Positions 51,221-62,766 of a stretch of DNA of 64,000 bases are shown here, piece after piece; within the stretch, counting starts at the first letter, position 1; each line of letters starts with the position of its first letter. The notes under the pieces were generated by a model. That model was not told the DNA's origin and did not search any database. It worked only from the letters and a program-made list of their open reading frames with translations. The stretch lies in the NCBI GenBank assembly GCA_963969595.1, contig OZ018410.1:33050913-33114912 (forward strand). Direction: 5' to 3'. Origin of the DNA: Neckera pumila. Lineage: Eukaryota; Streptophyta; Bryopsida; Hypnales; Neckeraceae. Both the position numbers and the translations under genes were made by a program.

Positions 51221-52611
51221 TCATTTCGCAAAAATCTTTGTAGCAAAAGCCTATGCTACAGTCAAGGCCTCGTCAATACCAGCTGCATTACCACCCTCCG
51301 GAACAAACAGACATCTTGGCCAGTCAGATCTACTACAGTACGACTAAATTGGATGCTGCAGATACCTACACTTACAATCTTCAATAACTTAGATTCTCGA
51401 ACGTATATTTTCAAATCCAAACGACCTTGCTTATTGATGCCTGACAAAACCCAGAAAGGTAGGACAAAAGTTTTTCTTGTCCCTGCGCACGTCCATTTAA
51501 CACCACCGCCTTTACCATTGATCGGAGCTAAGCTTGCTAGTAGCCAATCCAGAGCTACCAAACCCCGTTTTGCAGCAGAATTAGATACACCTGCATAGAC
51601 CAGCACCTTGTTCTGCTCCTCATCAACAGTAAAAATCATCACTGCGAGGTCCTGCACCAATCCAAACAAAACACGAAAAGTCATAAAACAATTTAGCATA
51701 TAGAATTCAAGAACAGATTTTTAAAGTGGAAAAAAAATTAATTTGATGAATTCACTTGAGAGCAGCGCAGTTAAACAGCATGATCTAAGAATCAACTGGT
51801 AAAGAGACTAGACATATTCACAGATAGGCGCAAAATAGAAATAATGTTAAAACCCTCAAGGATGAAGAGACCCACACTGGGCCGCATATTTTTTTTAACG
51901 CTTTTGGGTGGTGTCCTATGGGGAATTTACTTTCCTTCTTTCTTTTCTTTTAACCAACACGTGCAATGTTCTTCATTGATTGTGGAGATATAAAATCCAG
52001 CCCCGTCCGAATTATGTTTTCAAAATATGATAAAAATCAAATTGGTCATTATAAGACCATAAAATCTAAGACCTTCAGCGGTTGAAGAGTCTCAACACAC
52101 CTTGTGCTTCTCCATCACAAGAGTGACGGCTTCTCTGAACATAATACGGTTAACTTTGAGCAACTGCAGCATCAGCAAATTCCACAGCTTCATTCAGTGT
52201 TGTTTGCAGATCCGTTCCTGCAGCAGCATTCTGAGCTCTCCTAATGCGCTCCTGCAAGCACATATTTTTTTAACATTTATGCAGTGTTGAAACATGTGAT
52301 AGTCCTCAGCAGCTTCTTGACAGGTAAAAGTTTAAGCACTACTGAGGTCTTCTAATTCGCAATCACCTCTGCACGGATCCTGGACTAAACAAATACATGG
52401 TTAGGCTTATTTTACGGTGATGAAGTGCAGTTATTTAACCGCCACGTCCACCTAACCGGAACGCAGAAGTAATTAACACTTGTACCTGGCGAAGAAACAT
52501 TATTTGTAAAGAAAAATGAAAAAGAAAAGCTAAATTTCAAGTCTTAGCAGCACACAAAATGCAGTCAGGAGCTAATATATGGCCACTGTATACCTGGAGT
52601 TCACCCAACCT
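51221..52611 (-). pseudogene. alanyl-tRNA synthetase C-terminal relic (right copy)
   Basis: Counterpart of 3142-4528 with clear damage. The second exon has lost about 35 bp covering the DVGLD part and gains a stop (CAAAGTTAACC). The glycine-rich exon has a 2-bp deletion (GTTAAATGGA against GTTAAGAATGGA). The last exon has a TAG inside AVA.AFATKIF. The recognisable segment LAVMIFTVDEEQNKVLVYAG still identifies the AlaRS C-terminal domain. The right arm stops inside the first exon at about 52611, so nothing upstream follows. Confidence 0.8.
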
Positions 52612-53900
52612 GTGCACCGTTAACCAAGAATTTTCACCCCCATCTCCGGCCCCTCGGGACTCCTTAAAATGTTTCATTCTTTTGCTTGAGGATACACCAA
52701 GCCATTATAATGGAATTGACCGAATGGATTCAATCCTACCCTACACACTCATAATGCTATGTAGAACAAAGTTCCCCGCAGAAACTGAAAGCCTCAGAGC
52801 ACCGTGGCCAACAGAATCTTCGTTCCCACCATGGCAATGTTTATGGAAATCAGTTCTGGGGACCTGCAGAGAATGAAAACTCCTTGTTTACAACTCCTGC
52901 CAGTGTACTCGCGGTCGTGAACGAGCACACAACCTCATTCATAATCATCTTCACCTACAAAAACACAAATCCAAATGTATATGCTTAACCACCTATCCTG
53001 AAGGCCAAATTTCAACCCTTAGTAAGTGGCATCACCTTCATCAACAAGCAGCTCCACTAAGAGAGAGAGAGGTTCTGTCAGTGCAGCTACAAAGTACAGC
53101 TGAAGAGCAACTCGAGGCTGCACAAGAGATGTAGCATCTATTTTCCATGTTAAGGACTAATTCTCAATTCCCCAGTACCGGACAACGAACATTGTATATA
53201 AGAACCTACTTAATTCAATGCCTCCTCTCCCTGCTAATGAAACAAGCCGCTATGCTACAAAATTCTATGTAACTTATGGCGTAACAAATCATTGCACATG
53301 AGAGCTTCACTGTAGATGATGCAATTGGCCTTCTTCCCTACAATCCAGAGAAGACAAACCTAACTGTTTATAGAGAACCTTGGATCGTGGATACTGAGAC
53401 TTACAACTTGGAGTCAAATGAGCTTGATCGTATAAAACTCTTCCTCTTCACCAATGACACTGTGAAATGTCCTCTCGAGCGGAGACTGAGTAGAGAGCAG
53501 CACCAATGCAGAAGTTGACTGTGTGTGCAACAGTGTCCTGACCAGCAAAGTAAGATAACTTGGAATTGTTGACCACAGACGCAAGGCTGAGCTTTCTCGT
53601 CCTCGACATACACTTGTGAGTACTGGGATTCACACTGCATGACCTTTCTGTTGAGAATGTTACGTAACAAATATATTCTCTTTTTCTGCTTTCGGTGTCA
53701 CAACGTGCAAGAGTCCGTACGGTTCTCCAATTAAACTAACACTGCCAAAAAAATGCAGTTAAAAAGGTGAAGCAGAGTACCGGAAGTCTCACAGACACGA
53801 TGTTGGCGTCTCCCCACGCAACACCACGGTCTGTTCTCTGTATATCCCGTAAGTTGTGGAAGTCCTTTCGGATAAAATCAAAAAATGCAGTCACACTCGG
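52612..53900. other. unique flank right of duplication, no gene recognised
   Basis: Moderate-GC DNA with no family I recognise. One minus-strand segment (53448-53633, including AGQDTVAHTVNFCIGAALYS) looks codon-like but has no visible relatives in the window, so I do not call it. Confidence 0.4.
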
Positions 53901-53905
53901 GAGCT

Positions 53906-53977
53906 TCCGTTGCCGGGACTCGAACCCGGGTCGCTCGGGTGAGAGCCGAGTATCCTAACCATCTAGACTACAACGGA
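53906..53977 (-). tRNA. tRNA-Glu (anticodon CTC)
   Basis: The 72-nt minus-strand sequence folds as a cloverleaf. The acceptor stem is TCCGTTG/CAACGGA, the anticodon stem CTCGG/CCGAG encloses loop CTCTCAC with anticodon CTC (53943-53941), and the T arm is CCGGG TTCGAGT CCCGG. It closely resembles plant nuclear tRNA-Glu. The internal promoter B box GGTTCGAGTCC is intact, there is no intron, and CCA is not encoded, as expected for a nuclear gene. It lies between the duplication and the TIC21-like gene. Confidence 0.95.
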
Positions 53978-55245
53978 GGGTCGACAGGGGCCCACGTCGG
54001 CGGCAGAAGCCGCAACGGGAAACCAGTCGAACACCAGATGGGAATGAGGGGAAAGAAATTGAATTTAAATGGAAAAATGTCTACATTTGCCAGCCCCTCT
54101 ATTTCTGTATGACTCCTGGCCACTCCGACTGATCCCACCACTGCAATCCGTGTGATTCTACTGTAAAGTAGTACAGGCTGAAATATTACTGAGGTTTTAC
54201 TTATCCCCAGTCCCCCCACCCCACAAACATAGTGAAACTAATTTTGCAGTCTTCTATGTTGAGGTCTAAAACCAACCTCAAATAGGAACTGGCAAGGCAA
54301 AGTACCGTACTGTATAACTTCTTGCGGGGAAGAATATGATTACTAAAAACAGCGAACTTGTTAGCCACTGATCTTCCAATGCAGCTGAGAATGACTGCCG
54401 GCTCAGTACAACTGGCGAGCACCACCACTTCCACCAAGCTCGATCTGCATCAGTAATAAATAAAAGCTCTTCCCTTACCCAATTTCATTGCCTACCCTAC
54501 TTCTCCATCTGCCGAAAGAGGAGGACTTTCTCACTTCATTGCCAGGCATGTCAGCTTTGCCCGAATGTCAAAAGGACTCCTCAACTCTTTCTTGTCGTTC
54601 CTCCACTAATGTACCTCCACTGCTGTAGCCACTTGCTCTAAACGAGCAGTGACGTGCCGACTCTCCCCTTGCCAACATAGATCACGTTTTTATTTGATGC
54701 GAGGTCACCAAACACTGGTGACACCGAAGTTAGCGGAAACTTCAGAAGGTTGAATGGACAGGAGATAGAATTTGAGAAGTCAGAAAGATGAAGAAAAGCT
54801 CTTACCTCAGCACAACTTAATCAATCGCTGATACTATTCAATCGTTGACGACAATGCGCAAGCGAAGTACAAGTCCTGCAATCACGCTCAAGCTCACCCC
54901 ACCCACTACAAATGCAAAGAGCAATGCCAGGGTATTACCTATCCAAAGGGTCACGGAGGTTTAGGAAGACGGAAGTGACAAAGATAGGTAACTTCGAAGT
55001 CAAATTTAGCGAAACTGAGCGAATCATGAAACCACACCATCTACACACATCAGCAGGACGCTGCCTCTCTTCCGTACCCACTAATATAACAAAAAAAGAT
55101 GGAAACCGTGCTTTTTACATACAAGAAAAGTGTGAGCACTAGACAATGCGATTGACAGTGAACATCAAATCACTGTGACCAGTATAGTTTTACAAATTTG
55201 TAAAATACATCATGCAACATTTTTGCAAGTAATGAAACCCTAGAG
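53978..55245. other. intergenic DNA between tRNA-Glu and TIC21-like gene
   Basis: No gene recognised. Part of it, next to 55246, is the 3' untranslated region of the TIC21-like gene; no canonical polyadenylation signal decides its end. Confidence 0.4.
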
Positions 55246-57291
55246 TTAAAGAGACTTGGCTGACTTGGCCTGCTCAGATTGAGTTACTGATCTCAACAAC
55301 TCTAAAGAGAAGACCAAGCCGAGAAAATGAGACACTATCGCATTTCCTGAAGCCTGCACAGCAGAAAATTTTGCGTCAATGAAAGAGAACAGCGTCAATA
55401 GGTGAAGGCTTCCAATTCAAATTTCATCCTCAATGTCGATTCTACTTAATGAAATTTCACGTTGTACGCCAACCAATACTTACCTGCACTAGAAAGACAT
55501 CAAGTGCAAGAACTGGACTGTAGCCAGTTGGTCTTCCTTGCAAAGAGGGTGCGCCAGAGGACGTGAGAGCTTTGGCAACGAGAACTCCAACAGTAGCTTG
55601 CAAGCCCAGCAAAGTTGCTCCCATTCCAAGCAAATTGATGACAATTCCGTTCTTGAGATTCTTTACCACTTGGGCCCGGGGCGGTGCCTTCAGAACGAGG
55701 ACAAATATCGTGAGGTTTCAGCGGCAAACCTCAAAGGAACATATCTACTTAAGGAGCTGGAAACACGCCAAGCCAGTTTCGGGAAGTACTAGTTTACCGT
55801 GTTTGGATTGCCAACAGTTTCGCGCAACTTCCGAGCAAAACGAATGTACCCGAAGGACCAGAAAACGGAAAGAAACGCAGCGGCAATGCCTCCAGCAGTG
55901 AGGTAAATCGACACAGGTGATGTGGCTTGGCCAGTAATCACCACAGAAAAGCCTAAAATCACGGCTGCAACAACGCTACAAACAAGCTGGCCCCAGAATC
56001 CCAAGCTACCCAACCGCTTGAAATAACCAGCAGTCCGCTCCAACCGCTTCGTGACCTGCACGGCATTTGCCCACGTTGAGAGATCAAATATAACATTGTT
56101 GAGATTAGCTCCTCACATCTTGGGCCATCTCAGGATATCAAAGATTCAATGATCCTCCCACAATTACTTGCTTTTACAAACATTCGCAAATATGTTAAAC
56201 TCTTTAACTCTTCAAAGCAAATTTCCTCACCCAAGAGTCATCCTCGTTCTAAAGTTGCCAGATCTGCCATATGATTCTAGAGTCGCAAATCTTAAGGTTG
56301 GGACCACACGACAGTCAACATTACTAGTTCAGCATTACTAGTTCTCACATTATTTAAGCGACCTATATACCTTCAGTGCTACAAGGCCCAAGCTTAACAC
56401 TACTCAAGAATGTTATCATCACAGGCAACCCTAAACCGTACCAATATGCAGATGCTTTCACAGCGCCTTCAGGAAAAAAAACAGAGTAAAATTCATCCAC
56501 ATTCAAGAGAGCAAAACCAAAGAAACCAAAAAGAAGAACTCAAACAACGCACGTCCATCATCTGACACAGTACAAGACTACAGTAATACATTGAAAAGAG
56601 CTCAACTCCAACACTCCTCAACGCTATTATGCACAGAGAAAACCCTAAACAGTACTAATATGCAAACACTTTCGCAGCACCTTCAGGAAATAAACAGAGT
56701 AAATTTCATCCACATTCCAAGGGAAGCAAATCGAACGAAAGTAAAAAGAAACACTCAAACAATGCACGTCCATCATCTGACACAGTACAAAACTATAGTA
56801 CTCCAGAAAAAACGCTCAACTCCAACACTCCTCAACAAGAATAAGCACAAAGAAAACCCTAAACCCTACAAAAATTGCAAATACACCTTGAAGAAGACAC
56901 AGAGTGCACATTCCGCAAGAAACAAATCCAAAGAAATTTTATAAAAACAACCCTCAAAGAACGCAAAATTGAGACGCAACAAACAGCAACAACAACCCAA
57001 CCCCCGTACCAGAGAAATTTTACTGGCTTCACTCCCAGCGACAAACGCATCCTTATCATACGCACCCCCTCCTTCCGCTCTCGCACCACTCTCCAACTTC
57101 ACCTGCCTTGCAGGGTGAAAGCTTTGCAACCGCAAGGACTCCAACCCTGGAGCCAGAAACTGCGATGCGGGTATCGGAAACCTCTTGATCACGCAGCCTG
57201 TGCGGACAGTGGCGACCTGGTGATGACGAAGGTGGACGGTGGGCGACACAACCCGCATTCCCTGCACAGAGGCTTGCATTGCGAATTGCAT
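55246..57291 (-). CDS. TIC21: TIC21/PIC1-like chloroplast inner-envelope protein, four exons
   Basis: The family sits in the chloroplast inner envelope and is linked to protein import (TIC21) and iron transport (PIC1). Exons on the minus strand are 57010-57291, 55798-56055, 55484-55687 and 55246-55353, all with GT/AG borders and phase 0, giving 283 residues (the Arabidopsis protein is near 296). Residues 1-75 are rich in Arg, His and Ser with few acids, as in a transit peptide. The conserved core starts at RLERTAGYFKRLGSLGFWGQ. Four hydrophobic segments follow: LVCSVVAAVILGFSVVI, LTAGGIAAAFLSVFWSF, IVINLLGMGATLLGLQATVG and IVSHFLGLVFSLELL. APPRAQVVKNLKNG and YSPVLALDVFLVQ are also family landmarks. 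Start ATG at 57291; an upstream in-frame ATG at 57375 would spoil the transit peptide. Intron 1 holds a 214-bp tandem repeat. Confidence 0.93.
56427..56960. repeat. 214-bp tandem repeat, about 2.5 units, in TIC21 intron 1
   Basis: AACCCTAAAC recurs at 56427, 56641 and 56855, each followed by 'tac.aat.tgca.atgc' and later CACGTCCATCATCTGACACAG (first two units). The period is 214 bp, with about 10-15% difference between units. Confidence 0.8.
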
Positions 57292-57982
57292 TGTAACAAT
57301 TTCCGAATCTGAAAAAAACTCACAATAGATCGTTTTGAATTTGGAAACTTGGGAAATGTGAGCAATGGAAATCACGAGTTAGTTTGAACGCAATTTTGAG
57401 TGGCTTGAAGATTGGCCCAACGAGTTTGAGGCAGGGTCTGCACATGATCTTTGCGACGAATTTTGCGACGACTGGAGATGACGGATGTGGCAGGAGAGAA
57501 GAGTGAAGAAGGGGGCGACACGTGGTGAAATCTGCCACGTGGTGGGGTCCCCCACGTGGTATGTTGGTGGGTTGCGATTATCCTAGCTGGCCGATTGCTC
57601 CATGCTCACTTTTTGGCCCAAGAAGGGCCAGGGACGATTGACCCCTATTGCCTCATGTTTTACCCTTCTAGAAAACACTGGAATGTTTTATTTGTCACGT
57701 GTGGTAAAATTTGCAAATTTTGAATTCATATTTGCAATCAGGGCCTCACATTAGCTGCAGTAGGAGATGTATAGAAATTCCAAATTTAAGCGGCACAAAA
57801 TAGGGGGTAATTTTTACATTTATCTTTTGACAAGGCAATAAGGGGGAAAATTTCTCCTTGGCCTCCGAGAAGCAAGCAACACTTAACCCTGTAAGGACAT
57901 TGTGGACATTGGGGTCCAAAACAACCTTCTTTCATGCAGAAGAACGGATGATTTTCATCCAATTTTGGTGTGCACAACTTTA

Positions 57983-58919
57983 TTAACCCCTAAAGGACCA
58001 ACATGCATTTTTTGGCCATATATAAATTTTGGGCAGGTATGTGTGACTAGAGATATCCATATTTGAGGCTGAAATTTTAATAGAAGGTGGGGACGAGGAA
58101 TATCTTCATGTATACCAAGTTTCATGACATTTCGAAATACAAGTCAAAAAGTTGTGACCTAATATGTTACTCCGTACTTTTTTTCGTAACTAGGCAGTTT
58201 GGGCAAATTAGAAAAAATCATTTTTTTCAGAGTTTTTTTTTTAAATTGGTTCTCTACATTTATATGTATTTAAAAAGCTTTGAGTCATTCCATTTCAATC
58301 AATGAGTCAAAAGTTATGAGGGCTTTTGGTTTGCGGGCAGTTATAGATTGTCTACTCTAAAAAAACTCTAAAGTTGTTTATTTAACTCAATTTTCAATAT
58401 TTTTGGAAAAAAAAATATCCTAGGATTTAGATTGATTATTACAACATTACAACAGTTGGGATTGGCATTTTTAAATTCCATGATTAAATCTTTAACAATT
58501 TAGTATTTTGAATCATTTTCTACGTCTTTCTACTTATTATTTTTTTCCTATATGCTGTACAATTCCAAATGATGTGAAATTTTTTATGCATATAGACAAC
58601 TTGTTTAGGAAACTGAATTCAAAGAAGCACCACCTTTATCGGCATTTTTTCATTGAAAAGTGAGCTTGCAAAGTGCAGCTGCCCGATTTTTTGCAGGATT
58701 GAAAAAATGGTTTTCAAGACTTTGAATGCTTTTATCTTATGATCCACACGGTGGAATTTTCTGAAATTTTTACCACATGTTTCCAAAATATCATACTACA
58801 AGATCCTACGGTTACATGTGTCAAAAATTGTTTTTTTCCAAAAATTTGGTAGTTGTATTAGAAATGGCAGTTTTGGAGCATTTTTGGTGATTACATAGTC
58901 ATGAAACTTTAGGGGTTAA
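57983..58919. mobile_element. TTAA-ended element, full-length copy
   Basis: Begins TTAACCCCTAAAGGACCAAC and ends GAAACTTTAGGGGTTAA, 937 bp. Its interior is alignable with 61840-62766 and with 38414-39236 (reverse): GGGCAGGTATGTGTGACTAG, GTGCAGCTGCCCGATTTTTTG, CATAGTCATGAAACTTTAGG. No reading frame of transposase size. Confidence 0.75.
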
Positions 58920-60044
58920 TTCTATATTCAAATTAGTGAACAATTAGTGAACAAATTAGTGACTGACTAATGTGAACATAGAACAAATTAGTGAACAAAT
59001 TCTATGTTCAAATTAGTGAACAAATTAGTAAACAATTCTATGACTTGAACTTTATTAATTCTATGTTCAAGTCATAAGTTACTTATTTTTTAATTTTATT
59101 CGACGTAGTTTGACCAAAAAAACCCGATACACCTATAAAGTAAATTTCATATTTGAAGGGGGGTCCCTAAAATTTGATTTTTACATTCAAAATGACTGCT
59201 TTAGACTTTGAGGACAATTGAGGAAATTGAAGAACATCTTTTCTAATTTGTTTGAAAATTTTGAAAAAATTCATAAAAATAGCATTTTATTGAAGTTTGA
59301 AGTTGAAGATATATGACCATATTTCTAAATATAGACAAATATGGAACCATTATGTGTACTATAATTTTCAATAATATATTATACTTCTATTTTTTAAATT
59401 TTCACATTTTTAGAACATGTATTCGATATGAATTTTCTTCAGGTTTTCTCCAAAAATTCTATATAATTTGAAATTTTCCCGATTTTTTTTTAAAATTTGA
59501 GGACATGTATTGCACTATACATATGGCTTCATCTTTGAAAAATAAATATAAAAATTTCACTCATAAATAGCAATAAAATGGAGGATACAGAGCAGAGGTT
59601 TTGAGGTTTGAATACATGGCTATGGATTCAATCCATTTTTTAAGGTTAACCTTGAAATGAAGAGTTGATCATCATGAAAATCATCAATTTTGGTATCATT
59701 TGAATTACTTGGATGTCTCTTTTCAATGGATAATCACTCAAAAGGGGTAACAAACTCTAGATATCCAACTCCCCCAAAATTTAAAAAGAGACATTTTTAT
59801 TTATTCTTCTTATCCCTGACCAAAAGATAAATATAGACAACTTTCAATTCATTTTTTATTACCCCTAAGACTGTATATCTTTTTTGAATGCATATGTGAT
59901 CACAATTAATATAAGATATGTGATCATATGTTGTTTTCATATGTCGTAATTGTGTATATATAGTATACCATATCCATATGTTGTACTATATTTGAATGTT
60001 GGTATCCATATCTTATAATTGTATGTTGTGCCTATACTCGTGTG

Positions 60045-60045
60045 G

Positions 60046-60090
<45 letters not shown>
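60045..60090. repeat. TA/TG compound microsatellite
   Basis: (TA)n of about 8 units runs into (TG)n of about 15 units. Confidence 0.9.
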
Positions 60091-60093
<3 letters not shown>

Positions 60094-61839
60094 TAGTGTA
60101 TTAGTGTATAATATATATGTGCGGGGTGAAAAATAATATTTTATGGGGTTTTTTTAATATTTAGAAGGCAAATAGGTTGTCTCTTTTTAGTAGATAGTAA
60201 TGATTCATTTGCTTCAAAAAATTCAAGAGCATTCATTGGAAGTTAGACTATAGAGACCTCTCCTTTTCAAAATTCCTAAGACAAACATCTGCACTTCTAT
60301 TTTATATAGAAGAATTCTTTGTCATCTATTGGGCAATCCCGTCATTTTGACTTTTAATGTCCATGGTTGGAAGGGATGTTGATTTGCATTGAATCAAATA
60401 AATTATGGATTAAAAAGATTCTAGACTTAAGATCTTCATTGTTGTTAGTTTCCCTTCTCTTCCTATTCCTACGTAAATTGATTTGAAGCCTTGCACAAAA
60501 ATTATGAAACACAAAGCAACTATATTAGAATAGACAAAATTTGCTTCTTCAACATATTTGGTTGTCCTCCATCCATTGCACTCATAGCTCACACGAAAAA
60601 CTCTTGAAATCATTTGTATTCTACCTAGTGGATGCCAAGATTCTTAGGAATATCCCTTCAATGCCCAAATCATTTGAATTTTTGCATAGTTTTATTTATA
60701 TCTTTGTACAATTACAATGTAAGTACAAAGCAAGACTAACATTCCTTTGTAAATACTTTTTCATTCTAACAACTTACAAGTCTTAGAATTGCATTAGAGG
60801 GAATTGAGGGCATGGGAAGGCCTTTTGAAGGTTGTTTCTCAAGCTATAAATTAGCCACTGCTGATTTGAATAATAAATAGTTTAAAAATTTAAAAACATC
60901 AAAAATTATTTTTAAACTAAAAAATTATTTTTAAATTATTTAAAAAATAATAATAATTTTAAAATGAATAAATAATATTATTTGATGTAGCAGTCTCTCG
61001 ACTACATTAGAATGTTGGTGTGGCAAAGTGATATTCTTTCAACAACTTCTTGGATAGTGTTCACAAATTTAGTGGATTCTTCTTTGGTAATATTTTATCG
61101 TCTATGTACATGTCATTGTTGAAAAATTCTTATACATTTTCATCTTTGAGAAATATTGAGACAATGTAAGGTTACATAGAAAATCCTTATTACCAAAAGT
61201 GTATCATTGCAGGAATACCCTGTGATTGTGGTGAAGTGCAAATAAGACAATTACCTCCAATTTTAGATGTATTTTAATATATATCTTTAACTAAATAATT
61301 TGAGATATTCATCAATAAAGATTATGTTATGCAATATAAATAGAAATTATGCATATGGTCAAATTTGAGATAATGTTTATGTATATTTATTGATTCAAAT
61401 TCAAAAAAATATACTTTGAAAATTCACCAAAATTACAATTTATCTTTTTAGATTTCAAATGGTTGTCTCAATTTCATCTTACATTGATTAGAATAGAAGG
61501 GTCAAATAGGTTAAAAATTCACCAACGATTTTTTTTAAGTTAGTGCTCTTTTAAGCTTTCTATAAAATTCATCACTTGAGTAAGCAAAACTTATTATTAT
61601 GCCCCCCATGATCAACATTGTCTAAAATGCTGCATCTACATTTGAATAAAACAATTAGATATTGATTATATAATTGAAAACATGGGAGTCTATGAGAAAC
61701 TAATGTTAATTTTTGATGCACCTAGAGACAATACTAAGAAATTTCTTAACTTATTTATATAATGTCCAAATAATGCATGCTAAAATGTATAAGAGTCTTC
61801 TTGTAGTTTCCAATAAGATCTAATAAAAATAATTTATAT

Positions 61840-62766
61840 TTAACCTCTAAAGGACCGGCATGCGTTTTTTGGCTATATAGAAATTTTGGGCAGGTACGTG
61901 TGACTAGAGATTTCCATATTTTAAGCTGAAATTCAATAGAAGGTAGGCGCAAGGAATATCATTCATATGCACTAAATTTCATGACACTTGGAAATAGGAG
62001 TAAAAAGTTATGGCCAAATATGTTATTTTTTTTTGTAACTGGGCAGTCCAGATAGATTAAAAAAATCACTAGTTTCAAGAATAAAAATTTGAAATTGATT
62101 TTGTAGAGTTATATAAACGTGGAAAGCTTTGAATCATTCCATTTTGACTAGTGAGTCAAAAGTTATGAGGGTTTTTAGTTTGCGGGCAGTTATAGATTCT
62201 CTACTCTAAATAAACTTTAAAGTTGTTTATTTAACCCAATTTTTAATATTTTTTGAAAAAATAAAATTCATAGGATGTAGGTTGTTTATTGCAACATTAC
62301 AGCCATTGGGTTTGACATTTTTCAATTTCATAATTAAATACTTAACAATTTAGTATTTTGGATCATTCTCTATTTCTTTCTACTTACTATTCTTTTTGTA
62401 TATGTTGTACAATATCAAATGATTTGAAATTTATTAAGCATGTAGCCAACTTGTTTAGGAAAAAAAATTCAAAGATACGCCACCATTTTGGACATTTTTC
62501 ATACAAAGGTGACCTCGTGAAGTGCAGTTGTCTTGTTTTTTGCAGGGACAAAAATATGATTTTTGCCAATTCAAATGCTAATATCTTCCAATCCACACAT
62601 GGTGAAAAATTCTGAACTTTTTTCCACATCTTTTAAAACTAGCTTACTATAAGATCCTATGGTTACATGTGCCAAAAAAGTTTAAAAAAAATTTGGTACT
62701 TGTACTAAAAGTAGCAATTTTGGAGTTTTTTTGGTGAAAACATAGTCATAGAACTTTAGATGTTAA
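61840..62766. mobile_element. TTAA-ended element, older copy
   Basis: Begins TTAACCTCTAAAGGACCGGC and ends AGAACTTTAGATGTTAA, 927 bp, with decayed ends but the same interior order as 57983-58919. No transposase frame. Confidence 0.7.

Larger units (their letters stand above)
34441..52611 (-). repeat. right arm of giant inverted duplication
   Basis: Reverse-complement counterpart of 3142-18409, about 18.2 kb. It carries, in minus-strand order, AlaRS C-terminal relic, PAL, spacer, CHS and AlaRS exon start. PAL with its leader and CHS exon 2 look identical to the left copies. The spacer shows scattered substitutions, and the outer 2-3 kb is more diverged. Right-only sequence: 37831-38260, 42875-44917 and 50368-50589. 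Confidence 0.93.
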
